Assembly (NCBI RefSeq): GCF_016025525.2
Contig: NZ_JACSGR010000003.1
Coordinates: forward strand, 124,001-188,000
Source of the DNA: Eikenella glucosivorans
Lineage (GTDB): Bacteria; Pseudomonadota; Gammaproteobacteria; Burkholderiales; Neisseriaceae
DNA: 64,000 nt
Direction of reading: 5' to 3'
Shown here: positions 56,947 through 64,000 of the stretch, piece by piece
Position numbering within the stretch: the first letter of the stretch is position 1
How the letters are laid out: each line of letters starts with the position of its first letter
The notes under the pieces: generated by a model
What the model was told of the DNA's origin: nothing
The model's database searches: none
Seen by the model: only the letters and a program-made list of their open reading frames with translations
Program-made: the position numbers and the translations under genes

Positions 56947-56994
56947 GCACTGAACCGTGGCAAGCCGCCCCTGCCCATGTGCGCAGGCACAATG
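56947..56994 (+). promoter_or_regulatory. Mor-type late promoter P2 (head unit)
   Basis: GCACTGAA (56947-56954), GGCAAGCCGCCCC (56959-56971) and -10 CACAAT (56988-56993), offsets 12 and 41 as in P1. Because the start codon of the protease gene is at 57000, transcription would begin at or next to it, giving a leaderless message. Confidence 0.75.
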
Positions 56995-56999
56995 CGGCA

Positions 57000-57932
57000 A
57001 TGGATACCAAAACCCCACTCACTATCAAATTATCCGCCGGCATCGATACCGAGTTTTTGCAGCCGACCGCAGACCAGCCGCGCCGCTTTAAGGGCGTGGC
57101 CAACTCCGGCCGTGCATTTGGCAACGGCTCTTATCAGATGGCGGTTGATTTCGCCAACCTGACCTACAAGCCCAAAACTGCCGTACTGGTGGAGCACAAC
57201 GGCCACATGGTGGCCGGTGTCTGCACCTTGAGCGTGACCGCCGAAGGCCTGATTGCCGAAGGCGAGCTGCTGGACAACGAGTACGGCAACATGGTGGCCG
57301 ATGCCTCCGACCGCGAATTCCCTTGGGAAATGTCTGCGTACGTGCAGGCCGCGCGCTACGAGGAGTTGGCCGCCGGTGCCAAGCTGTCGGTCAACGGACA
57401 CGAGGTGGCCGGGCCCGCGCTGATTATGCGCGACTGCACCATCCGCGAAGTGTCGTTTACGCCCGTCGGTGTGGACGGCAACACATCCGCCGTGGCTTTG
57501 AGCAACGGCAAGCCATTTGATTACACCCCCAACCAACCCCAGGAGTTGAGCATGAATGCTGAAGAGCAAAAGGCGTTTGACGAACTCAAACAGGAAGTCG
57601 AAACCCTGAAACAGGAAAACGCCGATTTGAAAAAGTCCAAACGTAAGGCGCAGGTAAACGCCAAGTTGTCCGCCGCCGGCTTTGCCGAAAAAGCGGACGG
57701 TGAGGGCTTCGTAGGTGTATCCGCCGCCACCTATACCGCGCTGCTGTCTGCCGGTGACGATGATTTGGCCGCAATGGTGGCCGATCTGCATACGCCACAG
57801 GCCGAAGGCAAGCAAACCCCGCCTGCCGCGCTGTTGTCGGATACCAAGCCGCCTGCCGAGCAGGACGCCCCCGACGGCGTGAAACTGTCCGTCGCCACCA
57901 GCAAAGGCTCTTTTGGAGGCCAATATGTCTGA
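57000..57932 (+). CDS. Prohead protease with C-terminal scaffold region (Mu I-like)
   Basis: 310 residues. Protease part with PKTAVLVEHNGHMVAGVC, FPWEMSAYVQ and CTIREVSFTPVGVDGNTSA, as in Mu gpI and herpesvirus-like prohead proteases. Scaffold part from residue 185 with a coiled coil (EVETLKQENADLKKSKRKAQ). ATG at 57000 is the only one compatible with the promoter position. A nested gene begins at 57552. Confidence 0.88.
   Translation: MDTKTPLTIKLSAGIDTEFLQPTADQPRRFKGVANSGRAFGNGSYQMAVDFANLTYKPKTAVLVEHNGHMVAGVCTLSVTAEGLIAEGELLDNEYGNMVADASDREFPWEMSAYVQAARYEELAAGAKLSVNGHEVAGPALIMRDCTIREVSFTPVGVDGNTSAVALSNGKPFDYTPNQPQELSMNAEEQKAFDELKQEVETLKQENADLKKSKRKAQVNAKLSAAGFAEKADGEGFVGVSAATYTALLSAGDDDLAAMVADLHTPQAEGKQTPPAALLSDTKPPAEQDAPDGVKLSVATSKGSFGGQYV
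57552..57932 (+). CDS. Nested scaffold protein (Mu Z-like), internal start in the protease gene
   Basis: 126 residues, same frame as the protease. AGGAG at 57541-57545 lies 6 nt before ATG, inside the linker between protease and scaffold domains, exactly where Mu starts Z within I. MNAEEQKAFDELKQEVETLK is the scaffold coiled coil. It should be produced in excess and removed from the prohead. Confidence 0.78.
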   Translation: MNAEEQKAFDELKQEVETLKQENADLKKSKRKAQVNAKLSAAGFAEKADGEGFVGVSAATYTALLSAGDDDLAAMVADLHTPQAEGKQTPPAALLSDTKPPAEQDAPDGVKLSVATSKGSFGGQYV

Positions 57933-58260
57933 AAAAACCAATCCGCAAACCCTGGGCCCGGTTACCGGCTCTTTCCTGAAATACGAAGCTACCCCGATGA
58001 CCCGCGCGAGTGTGCCCGCTACCAAAGGCACCAAGATGGGCACGTTTGTCGAATACCCGCTGCGCGGCAAGAAACTGTTGGCATTAACCAACGAAGAGGA
58101 CGGCAAAGTGCAGGTGCAGCCGCATAACTGCGTAATTGACCTGACTCTGGTCAAAGAGACCGATGTCAATGCCGCAGCCTCCACCGGCGGCAACCTCGAA
58201 GGCCTGCAGAAAGACGGCGACCCCTACGGCATCGTCTACCAAGGCACTCCGGCTAAATAA
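57925..58260 (+). CDS. Head decoration/accessory protein candidate
   Basis: 111 residues. FLKYEATPMTRASVPATKGTKMGTFVEYPLRGKKLLALTNEEDGKV. Placement between protease/scaffold and capsid gene equals lambda gpD, and the length fits, but sequence similarity is not evident to me. Starts after GGAGG, overlapping the protease end by 8 bp. Confidence 0.6.
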   Translation: MSEKTNPQTLGPVTGSFLKYEATPMTRASVPATKGTKMGTFVEYPLRGKKLLALTNEEDGKVQVQPHNCVIDLTLVKETDVNAAASTGGNLEGLQKDGDPYGIVYQGTPAK

Positions 58261-58349
58261 GGCTGCCTGAAAAAGGCTGTCTGAAATGCGCACGGCGGCG
58301 CTGTATCCGCTGCCTGCGCCCCACTATCCATTAAGCAAAGGAATATCCC

Positions 58350-59339
58350 ATGCCATTGTCCGATAACAGCAAGTTCGGCATCAAAGCGCTGACTCAAGCC
58401 GTCAATACTATTGAGCCGGTACCCACCCAAATCCGCGATTTAGGCATTTTTACCCCGCAATACCTCACCACCACCTATGTGGATGTGGAAAACCGCAATG
58501 GCGTATTGCAACTGGTGCAGAGCAAAGAGCGCGGCGTAGCCGGTGCGCCGGTGTCCGATAAAACCCGTACCGTCCGCACATTCCGCATTCCGCACCTGCC
58601 GGTAAACGACGTGGTGCGCGCCGACGACGTGCAAAACGTGCGCGCTTTCGGCGGTACGCAGGCGAAAACCGTGCAAGAAAAGGTAACCGACAAGCTGGCT
58701 GATGCCAAAAACAACCTCGAAATGACCCGCGAACACCTGATGCTGGGTGCCTTGTGCGGCAAGATTTTGGATGCCGACGGCAGCGAGCTGTACAACATCT
58801 ACAACGAGTTCGGCCTGACCCGTAAAACCTACGACTGGGCTTTGGATACCAATACCACCGAAGTAGGCGCAGTTATCGACAAAACGCTGGCCGAGCAGCG
58901 CGCTAAACTCAAAGGTGCCTATGTGACGGGCTGGGTGGCTCTTTGTGGCATTGATTTCTTGGCCGCCCTGAAATACCACGAATCCATCAAGCACATGTAC
59001 GAGCGTTACCGCGACGGCGCCGCCTATCGCGAAGGCAACGGCATCAACCCCATCGAGTTCGAACACAACGGCATCAAGTTTATCCACTACACCGGCGACT
59101 TTGGCAATAAGGCGGCCAAAATCAAACCGGAAGAGGCCATCCTGCTACCGGTTGGCAACAAGCTCTATGCCGAGTTCTTCGCGCCTGGCGATATGAATGA
59201 GACCGTAAACACCAAGGCTCTGCCGTACTACGCCACCCGCGAAAAACTGCGCCACGATTTGGGCTGGAGCCTGCGCGCCCAATCCAACCCGCTGCCGCTG
59301 GTATTGCGCCCCGAGCTGGTGGCTACACTGACCGTTTAA
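58350..59339 (+). CDS. Major capsid protein (lambda gpE-like)
   Basis: 329 residues. LTQAVNTIEPVPTQIRDLGIFTPQYLTTTYVDVE is the start typical of gpE-family capsids, and NEFGLTR, YATREKLRHDLGWSLRAQSNPLPLVLRPELV is the end. This HK97-fold family is different from Mu gpT. AAAGGAATATCCC precedes ATG. Its stop codon overlaps an AG-eikDUS at 59339-59350. Confidence 0.92.
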   Translation: MPLSDNSKFGIKALTQAVNTIEPVPTQIRDLGIFTPQYLTTTYVDVENRNGVLQLVQSKERGVAGAPVSDKTRTVRTFRIPHLPVNDVVRADDVQNVRAFGGTQAKTVQEKVTDKLADAKNNLEMTREHLMLGALCGKILDADGSELYNIYNEFGLTRKTYDWALDTNTTEVGAVIDKTLAEQRAKLKGAYVTGWVALCGIDFLAALKYHESIKHMYERYRDGAAYREGNGINPIEFEHNGIKFIHYTGDFGNKAAKIKPEEAILLPVGNKLYAEFFAPGDMNETVNTKALPYYATREKLRHDLGWSLRAQSNPLPLVLRPELVATLTV

Positions 59340-59352
59340 GGCTACCTGAAAA

Positions 59353-59772
59353 ATGAGCAGCATCATTACCCGACAAGACCTCATCGACCGCTTCGGCGAG
59401 GGCGAATTGGTGGTTTTGACCGACCGTGAAGGCAGGGGCGTTATCGATGACGAGGTGCTCAACCGCGCCATCGAAGACGCCGAAGCCGAAACGGCGGCCT
59501 ACATCCAAGCCGCCGGGCTGGTGCTGCCCTCGCCGCCCAAGGTGCTGGTGATCAAAGTGTGCGACATCGCCCGCTACTACTTGCACGACAACGGCGAAAC
59601 ACAGGTGGTTTTAGACCGCTACAAGCAGGCGATTGCCTGGTTGCGTGATGTGGTACGCAATCCGCGCCTGCTCGACCCTGATGCAGTGGTGGCTGATGCC
59701 AAGCCATCGGCTTGTGCCGTCCGTCCCAATGTGCCCGAAGACAACTGGGAGATTGCACCCAGATGCAGATGA
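59353..59772 (+). CDS. DUF1320 protein (Mu gp36-like head completion)
   Basis: 139 residues. ITRQDLIDRFGEGELVVLTDREG and NRAIEDAEAETAAYIQAAG are the DUF1320 blocks, ending with YKQAIAWLRDVVRNPRLL. Head-tail joining adaptor, first of the head-tail connector set. Overlaps the next gene through ATGA. Confidence 0.88.
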   Translation: MSSIITRQDLIDRFGEGELVVLTDREGRGVIDDEVLNRAIEDAEAETAAYIQAAGLVLPSPPKVLVIKVCDIARYYLHDNGETQVVLDRYKQAIAWLRDVVRNPRLLDPDAVVADAKPSACAVRPNVPEDNWEIAPRCR

Positions 59773-60212
59773 TAATCCAAACCGACCTGCCGCCCTTAGC
59801 CAGGCAGCTGACCCGGCTGGCGGGACGGTTGCAGGATTTGACCCCGGTTATGTCGTCCATCGGCGGTTTGGTGGAGGGTAGCACCCGCCGCCGCATTGCC
59901 GAGGAAAAAACTACGCCGGAAGGCGACCCTTGGAAGCCGCTGTCTGCCCGTACCATCGCGGCCAAAACCAGCCGCAGCGGCAAAACGCGCGGCGGTATTT
60001 TGGTAGACCGTGGCAACCTGCTCAAGAGCATTACCCACGAGGCGGCGGCCGACAGTGTGATTATCGGCTCGGTCATGCTCTACGCCCGCTGGCTGCAGGA
60101 AGGTACGCAGCGGATGGAAGCCCGCCCGTTTTTGGGTTTGTCCGATAAGGACTACCGCGATATTGACGAGCTGTTGGCCGATTGGCTCAACGGCCTGATT
60201 GAGGAGGCGTAA
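59769..60212 (+). CDS. Virion morphogenesis protein (Mu gpG-like)
   Basis: 147 residues. RRRIAEEKTTPEGDPWKPLSARTIAAK, LVDRGNLLKSITHEA and YARWLQEGTQRMEARPFLGLS match Phage_tail_S/Mu G tail completion proteins (HK97 gp10-like fold). ATG overlapping the previous stop is preferred over one two codons earlier. Confidence 0.88.
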   Translation: MIIQTDLPPLARQLTRLAGRLQDLTPVMSSIGGLVEGSTRRRIAEEKTTPEGDPWKPLSARTIAAKTSRSGKTRGGILVDRGNLLKSITHEAAADSVIIGSVMLYARWLQEGTQRMEARPFLGLSDKDYRDIDELLADWLNGLIEEA

Positions 60213-60682
60213 TGGCCGATTTGCCAATGCACAGCAACCTGCTGGCGGTGTACCCGCGCATATTGGAGCGCATGAAAACCGTACCCGGCGTGAAGTCGGT
60301 ACGCGAGGTGGGCGACCTCAACCACCTGCTCAATACTGCCGACAAGCGCCGCATGGCGGCTGCGGTGGACGGCGCGGTGTATGTGGTATTCGGCGGCAAC
60401 AGCCCCGACGATTCCGCCGGCGGCGGGCGCATGATGAAGGAAACCCTGTACTTTACTTTTGTCCTGTGCCGCCATAACCCGGGCGAAAAACCCATCCTGT
60501 ATGAGGCCGGGCAAACACTGGCCGCTATCCAGCAGGCGTTTCAGGGGTGGGATGCCGGGCGCGAATATGTGGCCGGGCCGTTTCAGCGTACCGCTTCGCC
60601 CGCTATCGAATACAACGACAAGTTTGTGTTTTTCCCGATCAGCTTTACCGTGCCCGTGGTGCTGCGCGCCAAGGCCGATTAA
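60212..60682 (+). CDS. DUF1834 protein (Mu gp37-like tail terminator)
   Basis: 156 residues. SNLLAVYPRILERMKTVPGVKSVREV and ILYEAGQTLAAIQQAFQGW fit the gp37 family of tail terminator proteins. Starts overlapping the G-like gene stop by 1 bp. Confidence 0.8.
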   Translation: MADLPMHSNLLAVYPRILERMKTVPGVKSVREVGDLNHLLNTADKRRMAAAVDGAVYVVFGGNSPDDSAGGGRMMKETLYFTFVLCRHNPGEKPILYEAGQTLAAIQQAFQGWDAGREYVAGPFQRTASPAIEYNDKFVFFPISFTVPVVLRAKAD

Positions 60683-60715
60683 CCCCCGTTTAACCCACGT
60701 TTAAAGGAGCAATAA

Positions 60716-61471
60716 ATGTCCCGTTTACAAGACGACGGCCTGATTGTCGAAGGCACTGTGATGGCGCGCAACCGCCGCCTGCCCGATACCGGCTTTTTGC
60801 CCATCGGCAACGTTACCGCCCTCAAACTCAAGACCGAGAGCGAAAAGAAAACCCGTACCAGCAAGCAGAAAGGCAGCTACGGACAGGCGCTGGATACCAT
60901 CACCATTAAAAAACCGACCACCGTGTCCTTTACCCTGGATACTTTCGACAAGACCAATTTGGCAATGGTGCTGATGGGTGCCGACAGCGTAGTGGATGCC
61001 TCTGCGGTCAAAACCACCGACCAGCCGGTCACCGTTACCAAAAAAGGCATTTGGATCAGCCTCGGCCACGCCAACCTCGACCCGACCAAGGTTATTGTCA
61101 AAAACGCCGCCGGCACCAAGGTGGACGAAGCCGACTACGAACTCAACGCCAATATCGGCCTGGTACTGGTCAAAGAGTCTTGCACCACCGTGCAGGACGG
61201 CGAAGAGGTCAAAATTACCCACACCACTAAGGCGGGTGGCGGTTTCCACATTGATGCCGACAAGGTGAGCGACTGGGATTTGGAAATCATGGTCGACACC
61301 ACCAACCGTGTGAACGGCAAAGAGGGCAAGCTGCACATCCCGTCTGCCGTGATTGCCTCCGATTCCGAGCTGGATTGGTTTGCCGACGACTTTAACAGCG
61401 CCAGCTTTTCCGGCAACACGGTGCTGGTGGCCGGTTATCCATCCTCCTACAGCTACAGCGAATTTAACTAA
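60716..61471 (+). CDS. Tail tube protein
   Basis: 251 residues, beta-rich. GFLPIGNVTALKLKTESEKKTRTSKQKGSYGQALDT and TVSFTLDTFDKTNLAMVLMG are like major tail proteins of long non-contractile tails, and there is no sheath gene next to it. An Ig-like insertion may sit near 130-190. AAAGGAGCAATAA precedes ATG. Suggests a B3/D3112-type siphovirus tail. Confidence 0.78.
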   Translation: MSRLQDDGLIVEGTVMARNRRLPDTGFLPIGNVTALKLKTESEKKTRTSKQKGSYGQALDTITIKKPTTVSFTLDTFDKTNLAMVLMGADSVVDASAVKTTDQPVTVTKKGIWISLGHANLDPTKVIVKNAAGTKVDEADYELNANIGLVLVKESCTTVQDGEEVKITHTTKAGGGFHIDADKVSDWDLEIMVDTTNRVNGKEGKLHIPSAVIASDSELDWFADDFNSASFSGNTVLVAGYPSSYSYSEFN

Positions 61472-61506
61472 CCTCTATCCCTACCTCTGCAATACTCCGA
61501 GACTTC

Positions 61507-61532
61507 GGCGGCCTTCCCGGCCGCCTTTTTTT
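61507..61532 (+). terminator. Terminator after the tail tube gene
   Basis: GGCGGCC-TTCCC-GGCCGCC followed by eight T. It ends the head-tail unit, and late promoter P4 follows 14 bp later. Confidence 0.9.
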
Positions 61533-61545
61533 ACGGGCGCCATAG

Positions 61546-61593
61546 GTGCTGAAGCGCTTACCGCCACCCGTAGGCTACCTGAAACCCATACTG
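61546..61593 (+). promoter_or_regulatory. Mor-type late promoter P4 (tape measure unit)
   Basis: GTGCTGAA (61546-61553), GCCACCC (61563-61569) and -10 CATACT (61587-61592) keep the offsets 17 and 41 of P1. The spacer between activator site and -10 contains an exact AG-eikDUS (61572-61583). Confidence 0.65.
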
Positions 61594-61623
61594 CGCCATC
61601 ATGGCGACAAGTGCGAGCAAAAA

Positions 61624-64000
61624 ATGGCAAAACAGATCGAAGCAGGCTTAAAAATCAAGGCTGGCGTGGAAGGTGCGGAAACCCTGCGCCAATTGGCCGA
61701 TGAAATCGAAGCGATGGGCGGCGACACCGCCCAGCTGCGCGAACAGAGTAAATCTTTGGGCGAGGCGTGGCAGCGGGTGGCGGCGCAACAGGCATTGATT
61801 GCCCGTTTCCGCGAGCTCAAAACCGAATCGCGCGGTTTGGCTGACGAGCTGGCCGCTACGCAGGCAAACATCAATACGCTGGCGCAACGGATGCAGGCCG
61901 ACCCGTCGGCGGCATTACGCCGACAGTTTGATGCGGCCACGCAAAAGGCCGCGCGGCTCAAGGATAAACAATCGGAGTTGCAGCAGAGTTTGCAAAGGGT
62001 GCGCAACGAGATGCGCGCCGCCGAGCTGCCAACCCGTAACCTGCACCAAGAGCAGGCGCGCTTGGGTGAGGCTGCCAAAGCCGCCGAAGCCAAACTGCAC
62101 GGATTAACTGTCGAGGCGCAGCGCCTCAAGTCGACGGCTGCCGCCCGCGTACGGCTGGGATTGGATGTGGACGACCGGGTACGCCGCGAGATTACCGCCA
62201 CCACCGCCGCCTACCGTACCCTGCGCAGCAGCGGCACCCTGACCAAGCAGCAGCTCGCCCGCGCCACCGAGCTGTACAAGGCCCGGCTGCGCGAACTCAA
62301 GGCCGAACTGGATGGTGTGCCGGGCAAGATGAGTCCGATTGCCTCCTCGCTCAAAGGCCTAGGCACGGCCGGGCTGGCCGCCGCCGGGGTTGGTGGCGGG
62401 CTGTACGCAGTCAAAGAGGGCGTACAGGCGATTTTGGATAAGACTCAAGAGTTCCAGCAAATCCGCAAGCGCCTGGACTACGCTTTCGGCGGTGCCGAAG
62501 AGGGCGGCAAGCAGCTGGATTTTGTGCGCGGCGTGGTCGAGCGCCTGGGCTTGGATATGGTCAGCGCCGCCAACGGCTACGCCCAGCTGGCCGCCGCCAC
62601 CAAAGACCTCAACATCAGCCATGCGCAAACCCAGCAGATTTTCAGCGGCGTGGCCAATGCCGTCGCCGCCATGAACTTGTCGGCAGACGAAGCCAACGGC
62701 GTGTTCCTTGCCTTGTCGCAAATCGCCGGCAAGGGCAAAGTCAGCATGGAAGAGCTGCGCGGCCAGTTGGGTGAGCGGCTCTCTCCGGCAATGGCGATTG
62801 CCGCCAAATCAATGGGCGTCACCACCGCCGAGCTGGAAAAAATGGTCGAATCCGGCATCAGTGCCGAAGAGTTCCTGCCCAAATTCGGCGCGGCCTTGGA
62901 GCAGGCGTTTGCCGCCGATGCCGCCCGCAATGTGGAAACGCTCAACGGCCAAATCAACCTGCTTAAAAACCGCTTCGCCGAGCTGCTCAACGGCTTCGGC
63001 GAAGGCGGCGTGGCCGAAGCCGCTATTGCGGTGCTGCAAGACGTCGGCGAAATGCTGGACTGGTTGGAAGAGCGCATCAACGGCATGGATGCCACCGTAT
63101 CCGGCGGCCTGAAAGACACCTTTGTTTCCGCCTACGATGCCATCAAAGAGGGCGCGGTCGCCGTCTATGATTTATTAGACACCGTGCTGGATGTCATCAA
63201 CAGCATCGGCGGCGGTATCTCTACCTTGGCCGGTAACAGTGCCGAGGATTTCGACTTTATCAAAGGCCTAATCAACAGCGTCAATATCGCCTTGGGTATC
63301 CTGCGCGACGGCATCAGCGGCATCGGTATCGGTATCGACCTGATGGCGGGGGCGGCAATTCAGGGCGCGGCCTTAATCAGCGAGGCCCTGTCCAAAATCA
63401 CTACCGGTGACGTGTCCGAACAGTACAAACGCGCCGCCGAAGAGATGACCGCCGCCGCCGAAAAACACTATGCCGCAGCCGAACAGGCGGCGATGGAGTT
63501 TGAGTCCAAGACCGCCGAAGCCATCCGCAAGGGTGCGGAAACCGAACAAGACCGCTATCAGCGGCTGGAGCAAGAGGCGCGGGCAGCTTACCAATCCGCC
63601 GCCGATGCTGCCATCCAAGCCTCTGCCGAAGCGCAGGCGGCGCAGGATAAGGCTAATGCCGCCATCGGCACCGCTGCCGAGCAGATGGCAACCAAACAGG
63701 CGCAGGAAGCCAACCGTGCCGCCGGGGCAGCCGCCGCGGCCGCGCAGAAGGCGGAAGACGAATGGCTAAAAGCCTTTGTGAATATCGGTGGCGAAACCGA
63801 AGTGGCGGCCAAAATCACCGCACCGCTGCGCGATGCCGGTTTGGCTGCGCAAACCACCGCACAGGATGTCGGCCAAGTATCCAAAGCCTTAGCCGATGCC
63901 AAAGGCGCGGCCAGCGGCTTGGGTTTGGATTTGCGTGCCGCGATGAGCGAGCCGACTCCGGCCATGCAGTCGATGCTCGGCAATTTGGACAAACTGCGCG
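61624..64000 (+). CDS. Tape measure protein (truncated by window edge)
   Basis: At least 792 residues. Long N-terminal coiled coils (LRQLADEIEAMGGDTAQLREQ and more) followed by the tape-measure domain: GGGLYAVKEGVQAILDKTQEFQQIRKRLDYAFG and NLSADEANGVFLALSQIAGKGKVSMEELRGQLGE, then membrane-like segments (GISGIGIGIDLMAGAAIQGAAL) and an Ala-rich coiled coil. It sets tail length. A frameshifted chaperone pair, common before this gene, was not seen. Confidence 0.92.
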   Translation, partial: MAKQIEAGLKIKAGVEGAETLRQLADEIEAMGGDTAQLREQSKSLGEAWQRVAAQQALIARFRELKTESRGLADELAATQANINTLAQRMQADPSAALRRQFDAATQKAARLKDKQSELQQSLQRVRNEMRAAELPTRNLHQEQARLGEAAKAAEAKLHGLTVEAQRLKSTAAARVRLGLDVDDRVRREITATTAAYRTLRSSGTLTKQQLARATELYKARLRELKAELDGVPGKMSPIASSLKGLGTAGLAAAGVGGGLYAVKEGVQAILDKTQEFQQIRKRLDYAFGGAEEGGKQLDFVRGVVERLGLDMVSAANGYAQLAAATKDLNISHAQTQQIFSGVANAVAAMNLSADEANGVFLALSQIAGKGKVSMEELRGQLGERLSPAMAIAAKSMGVTTAELEKMVESGISAEEFLPKFGAALEQAFAADAARNVETLNGQINLLKNRFAELLNGFGEGGVAEAAIAVLQDVGEMLDWLEERINGMDATVSGGLKDTFVSAYDAIKEGAVAVYDLLDTVLDVINSIGGGISTLAGNSAEDFDFIKGLINSVNIALGILRDGISGIGIGIDLMAGAAIQGAALISEALSKITTGDVSEQYKRAAEEMTAAAEKHYAAAEQAAMEFESKTAEAIRKGAETEQDRYQRLEQEARAAYQSAADAAIQASAEAQAAQDKANAAIGTAAEQMATKQAQEANRAAGAAAAAAQKAEDEWLKAFVNIGGETEVAAKITAPLRDAGLAAQTTAQDVGQVSKALADAKGAASGLGLDLRAAMSEPTPAMQSMLGNLDKLR

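Larger units (their letters stand above)
34584..64000 (+). mobile_element. Mu-like transposable prophage, left end to window edge (incomplete)
   Basis: Gene order and content follow Mu: repressor and Ner facing each other, MuA, MuB, early genes, Gam, GemA, Mor, lysis, terminase, portal, F, I/Z, capsid, gp36, G, gp37, tail. The exact left end is not known; TGATATATTTTGCATCGG at 34584 is the best candidate because it follows the last PAP2-like residues and begins with TG. The right end is outside the window. Uptake words are rare here compared with the host part. Confidence 0.9.

Noticed and set aside
61472..61623. Missing tail assembly chaperone frameshift pair in this gap
   Set aside because: The gap holds a terminator and promoter P4; no second reading frame or slippery sequence was found.

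Overview
The window is a chromosomal segment of a Neisseriaceae bacterium, most likely Eikenella or a close relative. The main evidence is the 12-mer AGGCTACCTGAA, which occurs dozens of times in the first 34 kb, often as inverted pairs behind genes. This is the AG-eikDUS DNA-uptake-sequence dialect (established knowledge). A second dialect-like word, AAGCAGCCTGCA (the Kingella-type AA-king3DUS), also occurs as inverted pairs. DNA is GC-rich. I saw no tRNA, rRNA or CRISPR array.

Host part (1 to about 34.58 kb). 1-12.1 kb is a redox/detoxification island almost entirely on the minus strand: two CocE/NonD-type hydrolases, two NTF2-like proteins, a Tat/lipoprotein-type Rossmann oxidoreductase, a nucleotide-exchange-like MFS carrier, two aldo/keto reductases and an exported flavodoxin. 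A LysR regulator divergent from an AhpD-like protein and an azoreductase sits inside it. Four of the minus-strand genes share a promoter of identical geometry: a T-N11-A dyad, a TTTATC-like -35 and a -10, with the dyad centre 55.5 bp from the -10 centre. This looks like a LysR-type regulon. 12.5-19 kb holds an NSS sodium symporter, a second LysR, an SDR-like protein and small proteins of unknown function including a SUKH/SMI1-KNR4 protein. 19-23.3 kb holds a MetE-like methyltransferase and a copper island (CopA, CopZ, CueR) with a classical 19-bp-spacer MerR promoter. 23.4-25.7 kb holds SRPBCC, GNAT, Lrp and ankyrin genes. 25.8-33.2 kb is a four-gene efflux operon (membrane fusion protein, RbbA-like double-ATPase/permease fusion, YhhJ-like permease, TolC-like outer membrane factor) with a divergent TetR. 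GloB follows, then a PAP2-type phosphatase gene that is frameshifted at a G6 tract and cut off by a prophage.

Prophage part (about 34.58 kb to the right edge, incomplete). This is a Mu-like transposable phage: S24-type repressor facing a Ner-like protein across an operator region; MuA transposase and MuB ATPase; about ten small early genes; Gam; an RdgC homologue; an HU protein; GemA and a Mor activator; a lysis cassette (amidase, holin-like proteins, nested Rz/Rz1 spanins); terminase, portal and F-type minor head protein; protease with nested scaffold; a lambda gpE-like capsid; Mu-type gp36, G and gp37 homologues; tail tube; and a partial tape-measure gene. No sheath gene lies between gp37 and the tail tube, which suggests a siphovirus-type (B3/D3112-like) tail. 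Four copies of a promoter motif, each with GYRCTGAA exactly 41 bp before a -10, precede the gemA/mor, lysis, head and tape-measure units. They are probably the sites of the Mor-like activator.

The most unusual items are the minor head protein carrying a C-terminal ADP-ribosyltransferase-like domain in AT-richer DNA, followed by a small overlapping gene; the two newly visible promoter families; the repeat-built linker inside the RbbA-like protein; and the phase-variable-looking PAP2 gene disrupted by the phage.
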